Below, one piece after another: positions 1 to 4,934 of a stretch of 5,885 nt of DNA (the first letter of the stretch is position 1; every line of letters begins with the position of its first letter). A program made the position numbers and the translations under genes. The notes under the pieces are model-generated. The model was not told the DNA's origin. It searched no databases and worked only from the letters and a program-made list of their open reading frames with translations. Origin of the DNA: Bacillota bacterium (GTDB lineage Bacteria > Bacillota > Clostridia > Peptostreptococcales > Anaerovoracaceae); contig JAEDMR010000125.1 in assembly GCA_016302925.1 (NCBI GenBank), positions 1-5,885 on the forward strand, given 5' to 3'.

Positions 1-45
1 GGCGATCACTTCAAAGACTGTGTAGCTCACCTGGGATCCTGGTAA
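1..45 (+). CDS. murD: MurD C-terminal fragment (UDP-N-acetylmuramoylalanine--D-glutamate ligase), 5' part outside window
   Basis: Frame 1 is open from the first base and ends at a TAA at 43-45, giving 14 residues, GDHFKDCVAHLGSW. The G-D/R-H-F-K pattern just before the stop resembles the usual MurD C-terminus (RGxHFKxxV). A MurD directly before ftsW is standard dcw order. MurD is the cytoplasmic ATP-dependent ligase that adds D-glutamate to UDP-MurNAc-L-Ala. The stop lies 16 bases before the ftsW ATG, which fits cotranscription. The call rests on a very short tail plus context, so it is tentative; another Mur ligase would be the main alternative. Confidence 0.6.
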   Translation, partial: GDHFKDCVAHLGSW

Positions 46-61
46 AAGGCGGGTTTGTTTC

Positions 62-1282
62 ATGAAAAAACGTCGTTCGGACAGAACAACAATTTCATAC
101 GGACAGGGCATGCGGCGGGACGGCACGCGGATGTATGGTGATGCTGCGGTGCTGCAGGCAGGAAAAACGCCGGGAAAGTCGGCGGTGCATTCCGGCGATT
201 TTATCATCATGGGTCTGGTGGCCGTTCTGGTGATCTTCGGTACTGTGATGATATTCAGCGCCAGCTATTATGCGGCCATCGCAGAAAGCGGAGATCCCTA
301 TGCCTATCTGAAAAAACAGCTGGTCTGGGTTGCCATCGGCACGGTGCTCCTGTGGATCTGCTATAAGATTGATTACCACGTCTGGGGGAAGCTGTATATG
401 ATTGCATTCCTGGCAGGGCTGGTCCTGCTGCTGCTGATCTTCACCCCCCTGGGTATCACCGATATGGGTGCAACCCGGTGGCTGGGCGTGCCGGGGGTGC
501 CGTTTACCATCATGCCCGGTGAGTGCGCCAAGGTGGCAGCCATCATCTTTACTGCCGGCTTCCTGGATCGGAACCCGCGGATCATCGAGAACTTCTGGCG
601 GGGTCTGGTACCGGTTCTGGCGGTGGCGGTGCTGTATTTCGGGCTGATCATGTGTCAGCCGAACATGTCCACCGGTATGACCCTGTGCATTATCGTAGGA
701 GGCATGGTTCTCATTGCCGGGGCCAAGTGGAAGCATATCGGCATGCTTGCTCTGACGGCTCTGGCCGGCGGCATGCTGCTGATCTTCATGGATGAGGGCG
801 GATACCGGTACAGGCGTATGCTCAGCTTCCTGGATCCGTTTGCGGATATGCTGGGAGACGGCTGGCAGGTGGTGCAGTCGCTGCTGGCGCTGGGCACCGG
901 CGGTCTCACCGGACTGGGTCTGGGAAACAGCATCCAGAAAAACCTGTATCTTCCGGAACCGATGAATGACTTCATCCTGGCCATCATCGGCGAGGAACTG
1001 GGCTTCCTCGGCATACTGGCCCTGATGATTGTTTATCTGATCCTCATCTGGCGGGGCTGCCATGTGGCAATGAATGCTCCGGACTTCCTGGGCATGATGC
1101 TGGCGGGAGGCATTACCATCATGATCGGTGTGCAGGTGGCCATCAACGTGGCTGTCGTGACTTCTTCCATGCCGCCGACGGGCATCATCCTGCCGTTCAT
1201 CAGCTACGGAGGAAACGCCCTGATGCTATTCATGGCTTCGGTGGGGATATTGCTCAACGTATCACGACATTCGGATCTGTAA
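62..1282 (+). CDS. ftsW: FtsW, septal SEDS-family peptidoglycan glycosyltransferase
   Basis: This 406-residue polytopic membrane protein belongs to the SEDS family (FtsW/RodA/SpoVE), which polymerises lipid II into glycan strands with a class B PBP. The first ~45 residues are hydrophilic and basic, presumably cytoplasmic, and longer than in many FtsWs. TM1 begins near residue 46 and contains FSAS (65-68); about ten membrane segments follow. SEDS landmarks in order are G-A-T-R-W (136-140), a modified QPSE motif read as MPGECAK (151-157), QPNMSTG (199-205), the long extracytoplasmic loop with QVVQSLLALGTGGLTGLGLG (269-288), PEPMNDF (299-304) with the presumed catalytic Asp303, EELG (311-314), and PPTGIILPFISYGG (371-384). 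The start is the ATG at 62, preceded by AAAAGGCGGG at 44-53. Its position between murD and murG favours FtsW over RodA or SpoVE. The motif deviations are treated as a finding. Confidence 0.94.
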   Translation: MKKRRSDRTTISYGQGMRRDGTRMYGDAAVLQAGKTPGKSAVHSGDFIIMGLVAVLVIFGTVMIFSASYYAAIAESGDPYAYLKKQLVWVAIGTVLLWICYKIDYHVWGKLYMIAFLAGLVLLLLIFTPLGITDMGATRWLGVPGVPFTIMPGECAKVAAIIFTAGFLDRNPRIIENFWRGLVPVLAVAVLYFGLIMCQPNMSTGMTLCIIVGGMVLIAGAKWKHIGMLALTALAGGMLLIFMDEGGYRYRRMLSFLDPFADMLGDGWQVVQSLLALGTGGLTGLGLGNSIQKNLYLPEPMNDFILAIIGEELGFLGILALMIVYLILIWRGCHVAMNAPDFLGMMLAGGITIMIGVQVAINVAVVTSSMPPTGIILPFISYGGNALMLFMASVGILLNVSRHSDL

Positions 1283-1314
1283 TCGAGGGATTGATTGCGG
1301 ATTTTGCGAAGTGC

Positions 1315-1322
1315 AGAAGGAG
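1315..1322 (+). promoter_or_regulatory. Ribosome binding site that fixes the murG start
   Basis: AGAAGGAG lies 5 bases before the ATG at 1328. The frame is open further upstream to an ATT codon at 1295, but nothing like a Shine-Dalgarno sequence serves that position. The glycine-rich MurG N-terminus also begins right after the ATG at 1328, so 1328 is the start. Confidence 0.85.
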
Positions 1323-1327
1323 AGAAA

Positions 1328-2428
1328 ATGCGAGTTATCGTTACAGGCGGCGGCACAGGAGGCCATATCTATCCGGCCATTGCCATCGCCGATAAAATCA
1401 GAGAAATGGAGCCGGATTCGGAGATTCTGTACATCGGAAACGAAACCGGGCTGGAAAAGGAAATCGTGCCCAGGGCGGGATACGATTTTGAAATGGTCAC
1501 AGCCATGTGGCTGGACCGGAGCCATCTGACGAAAATCTTCAAAACCGGCTGGGGCGTGCTGAAGGGTACGGTGGAGGCCCGGAAGATTATGAAACGGTTC
1601 CGGCCGGATGTGGTCATCGGTACCGGCGGCTATGTCTGCGTGCCGGTGCTTCTGGCAGGGCATCAGTTCGGCGCCCGGACGTACTTACATGAGCAGAACG
1701 CCTATCCGGGGGTGGCAAACCGGTTCCTGGAGCGGTATGTAAAACATATTTTTCTCGGTTTTCCCGATGCGGCGAAATATTTCAAAGAACCGGAAAAGCT
1801 GGTGGATGCGGGAAATCCGGTCCGCCGCAGCTTTTTTCAGCTGACCAGAGAGGAGGCACGCCGAAATCTCGGCTTCCCGCAGGATGCGTTCATCGTCCTG
1901 TCCTTCGGCGGCAGCCTGGGTGCGGAAAAGATCAACGAAGTGGCCTTCGACCTGATGGAAGCGGTCAACGGCCAGGAAAAGGTCATGCTCATCTTTGGCA
2001 CCGGAAAGTGGTATTACGAAGCCACTCTGGAAAAAGCCCGTGAAAAGAACATCCGGATCCGGGAGAATATCCTGATCCGGGATTACATCGATCCCATGGA
2101 TCAGTATCTGGCAGCCTGCGATGTGGTCATCAGCCGTTCCGGCGCCCTGTCCGTGGCGGAAACCACGGTCTGCGGCAAGGCCAGCGTGCTGATCCCGTCT
2201 CCCAATGTGACGGGAAATCACCAGTATTACAACGCCAAAGCAGTGGCGGACCGGGGCGGTGCCATCCTGATGGAGGAAAAGGATCTGACCTCGGAAAAGC
2301 TTATCGAAGAGGTGCTTCACCTGAAAAACCACCCGGATGCTCTGGCCGCCATGAGCTGTGCCAGCCGGGCCTGTGCACCGGACCGGGCGCTGGATATCAT
2401 CTATGACACGATCCGGAAAGAGAAATAA
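1328..2428 (+). CDS. murG: MurG, UDP-GlcNAc:lipid I N-acetylglucosaminyltransferase
   Basis: MurG transfers GlcNAc from UDP-GlcNAc to lipid I at the inner face of the membrane, producing lipid II. The 366-residue length matches the family (about 355-365). It has the GT-B fold signatures in order: the N-terminal glycine loop GGGTGGH (7-13), GTGGYV (98-103), HEQNAYPG (121-128, family HEQNxxxG), the second glycine-rich loop GGSLGA (194-199, family GGSQGA), SRSGALSVAE (269-278) with Glu278 at the UDP-GlcNAc-binding glutamate position, and NHQYYNA (297-303). No signal peptide is expected for this peripheral membrane protein. It starts 45 bases after ftsW, consistent with one operon. It is the last gene before a strong terminator. 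The family assignment is essentially certain. Confidence 0.97.
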   Translation: MRVIVTGGGTGGHIYPAIAIADKIREMEPDSEILYIGNETGLEKEIVPRAGYDFEMVTAMWLDRSHLTKIFKTGWGVLKGTVEARKIMKRFRPDVVIGTGGYVCVPVLLAGHQFGARTYLHEQNAYPGVANRFLERYVKHIFLGFPDAAKYFKEPEKLVDAGNPVRRSFFQLTREEARRNLGFPQDAFIVLSFGGSLGAEKINEVAFDLMEAVNGQEKVMLIFGTGKWYYEATLEKAREKNIRIRENILIRDYIDPMDQYLAACDVVISRSGALSVAETTVCGKASVLIPSPNVTGNHQYYNAKAVADRGGAILMEEKDLTSEKLIEEVLHLKNHPDALAAMSCASRACAPDRALDIIYDTIRKEK

Positions 2429-2447
2429 ATAAGACAGCAGGAACAGG

Positions 2448-2490
2448 AAACGCTGAAGGGTTGGATCTTCCACCATTTCAGCGTTTTTTT
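2448..2490 (+). terminator. Strong intrinsic (rho-independent) terminator after murG
   Basis: AAACGCTGAA (2448-2457) is perfectly complementary to TTCAGCGTTT (2477-2486), and a run of seven T (2484-2490) follows at once. The loop can fold further: TGGA (2462-2465) pairs with TCCA (2469-2472) around TCT. The terminator begins 20 bases after the murG stop. It should end most transcription of the murD-ftsW-murG unit before murA. Confidence 0.92.
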
Positions 2491-2572
2491 GACGGAGCCT
2501 CTTCCACCCCTCCGGTTTGTTGCAACTAACTCAACAATATGACGCGATTTTTGCTCCAAAAACACGTAAACG

Positions 2573-2591
2573 ATTGGAACATATTTCCAAT
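2573..2591. repeat. Perfect 7-5-7 palindrome, possible operator
   Basis: ATTGGAA (2573-2579) and TTCCAAT (2585-2591) are exact reverse complements separated by CATAT. The size and symmetry suit a dimeric repressor site upstream of murA, but I recognise no known regulator consensus. It could equally be a small hairpin inside the larger inverted-repeat island. Confidence 0.4.
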
Positions 2592-2600
2592 TTCGGCGGA

Positions 2601-2651
2601 TTTCCGGGCTTTTTTTTGCGGTTTTCCGGGCTTTTTTGCGGTTTTCCGGGC
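2601..2651 (+). repeat. T-tract tandem repeat, about 2.5 copies of 20-21 bp
   Basis: The unit is TTTTCCGGGC, then a T run, then GCGG. Copy one is 2601-2621 (T run of eight), copy two is 2622-2641 (T run of six), and a half copy TTTTCCGGGC is at 2642-2651. The copies differ mainly in T-run length, which suggests slippage or unequal exchange. No function can be read from the sequence. Confidence 0.8.
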
Positions 2652-2727
2652 AAAATCTGCAATTATTACGTGCATTTCGCGGAAAAAATGTTTCTATTGT
2701 TGCATTAGTTTAGGCTAACCGCGAGTC

Positions 2728-2763
2728 GGGGACATTCCCGGGGGCATTCCCGGGGACATTTAC
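2728..2763 (+). repeat. Triplicated 12-bp G/C-rich repeat able to form a hairpin
   Basis: Three units follow head to tail: GGGGACATTCCC (2728-2739), GGGGGCATTCCC (2740-2751) and GGGGACATTTAC (2752-2763). The two CCCGGG palindromes this creates (2737-2742 and 2749-2754) can pair with each other around a GGCATT loop, and the stem extends by T-G and T-A pairs to 2735-2756. No T run follows, so it is not a classical terminator. It lies 64 bases before the murA start codon. Confidence 0.75.
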
Positions 2764-2813
2764 GGTATGGGAGCACCTGAACGGACGCTTCTGCATACTA
2801 TGACAGTAAATGC

Positions 2814-2821
2814 AGGAGGTG
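2814..2821 (+). promoter_or_regulatory. Ribosome binding site that sets the murA TTG start
   Basis: AGGAGGTG is a near-perfect Shine-Dalgarno sequence 6 bases before the TTG at 2828. The in-frame ATG at 2810 lies upstream of this site, so it cannot be the codon served by it, and no other ribosome binding site precedes that ATG. Confidence 0.85.
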
Positions 2822-2827
2822 TTTGGA

Positions 2828-4177
2828 TTGGAAAGCTACCATATACGGGGCGGAACCCCGCTCCATGGCGAGTACCAGGTGAAGGGAGCGAAGAATGCAG
2901 CGCTTCCGATTCTGGCGGCTGCTCTGTGCAGGGGAGGCATCCATGAAATCTACGGATGTCCTGAAATCGGGGATGCATCTGTCATGATGAATATTTTGAG
3001 AGCACTGGGTGCAGATTGCAGGAGGGAAGGAAACTGCCTGGTGGTGGACAGCCGGCAGCTGACCTCTGCAGCGGTGCCGCATTCCCTCATGTCCATGCTC
3101 CGGTCCTCTGTGTTTCTGATGGGAAGCCTGCTGATGCGGACCGGAGAAGCGGTCATCTGCCGACCGGGAGGCTGCAATATCGGAAGCCGTCCCATCGACA
3201 TACATATAGATGGACTGCGCCATCTGGGATATACGGTAACGGAAGATGCGGAAAAAGTGGTCTGCAGCGGCAGATGCCGGGGCGGAAAATATGTGCTGCC
3301 GTATCCCAGCGTGGGTGCGACGGAGAATCTGATGATGGCAGCCCTCTCGGGAGAAGGACTGACAGTGCTGGAAAACTGCGCCATGGAACCGGAAATTATG
3401 GATCTGCAGGGTTTCCTGCGGAACTGCGGCTTTCATGTGTACGGCGCAGGGACCGGAACCATCGCGGTGCTGGGTGGAAAAGGGACTTCGGATGCCATGT
3501 ATTTCATCATGGAAGATCGCATTGAGGCAGCCACCTATCTGATGGCACTGGCCGGTACCGGCGGAGAGGGAATGCTTACCGGTGTCCGAGGCGGACTTCT
3601 GGGGTCGGTACTGCAGGTGCTGGAAAATATGGGCTGCCGCATCCGCAGTTTTCAGGACCGGATTGAACTGGTTTCGTCGGGGCGGCTCAGAAGTCCGGGA
3701 ACGGTTTCGACAGCACCTTATCCCGGTTTTCCTACAGACTGTCAGCCCCAGCTGATGACACTGGCTGCCTGTGCAGCCGGAGAAACACAAATCTGTGAAG
3801 GGGTTTTCGAGAACCGGTTTACGCATAAAAAAGAACTGATGAAAATGGGAGCAAATATTGAAACCTGCGGGAAAAATGCTATAATAAAAGGGGTAGACGG
3901 ACTGCAGGGTGCGGAAGTCTGTGCCCGGGATCTGCGGGGCGGCGCGGCACTGGTTCTTGCCGGTCTTATGGCAGAGAAAGAAACGGTCGTAACAGGGATA
4001 CAGCATATTGAGAGAGGCTATGAGGAGCTGGAGAAAGGGCTCCGGCAGCTGGGAGGAAACATTGAAAAGAAAAGCGAGAGAAAAACGGAAAAAACGGAAG
4101 AGTCCGCTGCTGAAGCTGGCTGTATTTCTACTGATCACGGGAGCGGCTCTTGCGTTTCTGTCCTCCCCCATGTTTAG
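2828..4177 (+). CDS. murA: MurA, UDP-N-acetylglucosamine 1-carboxyvinyltransferase, with unusual C-terminal tail
   Basis: MurA transfers enolpyruvate from PEP to UDP-GlcNAc, the committed cytoplasmic step of peptidoglycan synthesis and the fosfomycin target. Starting at the TTG at 2828 gives 449 residues. Family residues are all in place: KGAKNA (19-24) with Lys22-Asn23; RPGGCNIGSRPID (112-124) with the PEP-binding catalytic Cys116; PTD (302-304) with the general-base Asp304; ENRF (328-331) with Arg330; DLRGGAALV (368-376) with Arg370; and HIERGYE (393-399) with Arg396. A cysteine at 116 rather than aspartate predicts fosfomycin sensitivity of this enzyme. The fold normally ends near residue 415, just after GGNIE. 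Here about 35 extra residues of low-complexity then irregular sequence continue into ftsQ in another frame. Clostridia often carry two MurA paralogues; this is the dcw-linked one. Confidence 0.96.
   Translation: MESYHIRGGTPLHGEYQVKGAKNAALPILAAALCRGGIHEIYGCPEIGDASVMMNILRALGADCRREGNCLVVDSRQLTSAAVPHSLMSMLRSSVFLMGSLLMRTGEAVICRPGGCNIGSRPIDIHIDGLRHLGYTVTEDAEKVVCSGRCRGGKYVLPYPSVGATENLMMAALSGEGLTVLENCAMEPEIMDLQGFLRNCGFHVYGAGTGTIAVLGGKGTSDAMYFIMEDRIEAATYLMALAGTGGEGMLTGVRGGLLGSVLQVLENMGCRIRSFQDRIELVSSGRLRSPGTVSTAPYPGFPTDCQPQLMTLAACAAGETQICEGVFENRFTHKKELMKMGANIETCGKNAIIKGVDGLQGAEVCARDLRGGAALVLAGLMAEKETVVTGIQHIERGYEELEKGLRQLGGNIEKKSERKTEKTEESAAEAGCISTDHGSGSCVSVLPHV
3858..3885 (+). promoter_or_regulatory. 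Near-consensus sigma-A promoter inside murA, upstream of ftsQ
   Basis: TTGAAA (3858-3863), a 16-bp spacer and a perfect TATAAT (3880-3885) are present, and the TG of an extended -10 (3877-3878) adds to the match. Transcription would start near 3892, about 170 bases before the ftsQ start. It is the best promoter match I could find in the window. It lies in coding sequence for MurA residues 344-353, so chance is possible, but it is well placed to drive ftsQ independently of murA. Confidence 0.55.
4051..4056 (+). promoter_or_regulatory. Ribosome binding site that sets the ftsQ TTG start
   Basis: GGGAGG lies 5 bases before the TTG at 4062. The alternatives in the same frame are the ATG at 4020, with only a poorly spaced GAGAGG two bases upstream, and the TTG at 4008. 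Both of those would add residues read from the conserved MurA C-terminal region, so 4062 is preferred. Confidence 0.7.
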
Positions 4178-4808
4178 CATCACGGAGTATCGGGTAGAGG
4201 GAAACAGCTACTACTCGGATGATGAGATCCTGGTCATGGGCGGGTGTAAAACAGGAAACAATATTTTCTGGAAAGCCGGGCTTTCGGACATCCGGCAGAG
4301 ACTGTCCAGAGATGCCTACATGCAGGAAGTGACCGTACGCCGGTCTCTTCCTGATACGGTGGTGATTGAGATCAAAGAAAGAAAGCAGACAGCTGCCATC
4401 GTATACGGCGAGAAGTTTGTGGTGATCGACGGAGACGGAACCGTTCTGCGAAAGACCAGCGTGGAGCCGAAAATTCCTGTCATCAAAGGGCTGACCATCA
4501 GTAAGCTGACGGTGGGGGAGCCTATCGAGGCAGAAGAAAAGGTACTGCTGCGGCAGACGCTGGAAATGCTTTCTTCCATGGAAAAAGGCGATATGTTCTT
4601 CAAGAAGGTGGAACTTTCCAAGGTTCAGATCCGCGCGTATGTCTATGACAGCCTGATCTGCCAGGGAACACCGGAAAACCTGATGGAGGCCATGGATTCG
4701 GGTAAGCTGCAGCTGGTCATTCAGGAGCTCGGGGAGAGAGAAATTGAGCGGGGAACCATCCAGGTCAGCGGCGGAGATTATATTTCCTTCACACCGAAGA
4801 TCGATTAG
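4062..4808 (+). CDS. ftsQ: FtsQ/DivIB, bitopic cell-division protein with POTRA domain
   Basis: FtsQ (DivIB in Gram-positives) is a single-pass membrane protein that links FtsL/DivIC with the septal synthase in the divisome. From the TTG at 4062 it has 248 residues. A very basic cytoplasmic N-terminus (KRKAREKRKKRK, 2-13) is followed by one hydrophobic helix (about 15-35). Next comes an extracytoplasmic POTRA domain (about 37-108) starting FSITEYRVEGNSYYS and containing RRSLPDTVVIEIKER (93-107), the conserved POTRA exit pattern. A DivIB beta domain follows to about residue 245. There is no long basic C-terminal extension. The gene's first 116 bases overlap the murA 3' end in a different frame, implying translational coupling. 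A longer product from the ATG at 4020 (262 residues) cannot be excluded. Low sequence conservation is normal for this family; the architecture and the position before ftsZ make the call firm. Confidence 0.9.
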   Translation: MKRKAREKRKKRKSPLLKLAVFLLITGAALAFLSSPMFSITEYRVEGNSYYSDDEILVMGGCKTGNNIFWKAGLSDIRQRLSRDAYMQEVTVRRSLPDTVVIEIKERKQTAAIVYGEKFVVIDGDGTVLRKTSVEPKIPVIKGLTISKLTVGEPIEAEEKVLLRQTLEMLSSMEKGDMFFKKVELSKVQIRAYVYDSLICQGTPENLMEAMDSGKLQLVIQELGEREIERGTIQVSGGDYISFTPKID

Positions 4809-4885
4809 AAGAAAAAAACTGCGAAAAAACGTGAACATTGCGGCAATTTTTACAAGAAAAAAAGATGCATTTCCTGTAGAGATAT

Positions 4886-4893
4886 GATACAAT
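4886..4893 (+). promoter_or_regulatory. Candidate extended -10 promoter for ftsZ
   Basis: In the 126-base ftsQ-ftsZ gap, a TG dinucleotide (4885-4886) plus one base precedes TACAAT (4888-4893), five of six to the -10 consensus. The -35 position is poor, but an A-rich stretch lies upstream (4855-4863), which could act as an UP-like element. A second -10-like string, TATTAT, lies at 4899-4904. The start point would fall near 4900, about 35 bases before the ftsZ ATG. Confidence 0.5.
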
Positions 4894-4916
4894 ATTCATA
4901 TTATAGGGTATTTACC

Positions 4917-4925
4917 GAGGAGGAT
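4917..4925 (+). promoter_or_regulatory. Ribosome binding site of ftsZ
   Basis: GAGGAGGAT contains a perfect AGGAGG (4918-4923) 11 bases before the ATG at 4935. The spacing is at the long end of the usual range, but there is no competing start. Confidence 0.85.
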
Positions 4926-4934
4926 AAAATCAGC

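Larger units (their letters stand above)
2513..2721. repeat. Degenerate inverted-repeat island of ~209 bp, MITE-like or structured leader
   Basis: The left edge starting CGGTT (2513) and the reverse complement of the right edge ending AACCG (2721) align without gaps for 30 bases, with 21 identities by hand count. These include blocks AACTAA and CAACAATA (left copies at 2524-2529 and 2532-2539). Shorter collinear matches continue inward with small gaps (ATTTTT, CACGTAA, ATTG). The whole segment therefore looks like one large imperfect palindrome centred near 2617. I see no clear target-site duplication and no transposase. It could be an old miniature inverted-repeat element, a structured murA leader, or partly a by-product of A/T-rich composition. 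Confidence 0.4.
2429..2827. other. Gene-free interval between murG and murA
   Basis: These 399 bases hold no convincing gene. From left to right they contain an intrinsic terminator (2448-2490), an A/T-tract-rich island with imperfect terminal inverted repeats (2513-2721) enclosing a palindrome and a T-tract tandem repeat, a G/C-rich 12-bp triplicate (2728-2763), and the murA ribosome binding site (2814-2821). Composition differs from the flanking genes, with long T runs and little codon-like structure. Because a terminator lies upstream, a murA promoter is expected here. However, I could not find a -35/-10 pair near consensus; the best -10-like strings (CATACT at 2794-2799, and AATTAT at 2661-2666 preceded by TG) lack matching -35 elements. 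Confidence 0.75.

Noticed and set aside
95..1063. 322-codon antisense open frame across ftsW
   Set aside because: The product is Gln/His-rich with no hydrophobic or domain structure, while the sense frame is an intact SEDS protein. It is a shadow.
1295..1327. 11-residue N-terminal extension of MurG
   Set aside because: It would need a non-ATG codon without a ribosome binding site, and the family N-terminus begins at the ATG at 1328, which has AGAAGGAG in front.
1685..2476. 263-codon antisense open frame across the 3' half of murG and into the terminator
   Set aside because: It overlaps conserved MurG motifs and the terminator stem, and the product resembles no family.
2519..2526. GTTGCAAC 8-bp palindrome as a separate operator
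   Set aside because: Eight-base palindromes are common by chance, and this one falls inside the left arm of the inverted-repeat island.
2517..2708. 63-codon open frame on the + strand in the murG-murA gap
   Set aside because: It needs a TTG start without a ribosome binding site, is built largely from the T-tract repeat (repeated GFPGFF/GLFCGFPG), and coincides with the inverted-repeat island. No protein family is recognisable.
2810..2827. ATG at 2810 as the murA start
   Set aside because: The Shine-Dalgarno AGGAGGTG lies downstream of this ATG and would be inside the coding region. The TTG at 2828 has ideal spacing.
2798..4183. 461-codon antisense open frame covering all of murA
   Set aside because: murA has every catalytic motif of its family on the + strand. 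The antisense product is His/Arg/Ser-rich with no domain, a typical shadow of codon bias.
4831..4853. Possible terminator between ftsQ and ftsZ
   Set aside because: The core stem is only ATTG/CAAT around CGG, extended through a mismatch and a wobble pair by A-T pairs, with no proper separate T run. It is too weak to call.
4128..4892. 254-codon antisense open frame across ftsQ
   Set aside because: FtsQ architecture (basic N-terminus, one helix, POTRA) is clear on the + strand. The antisense frame has no ribosome binding site or domain that I can see.
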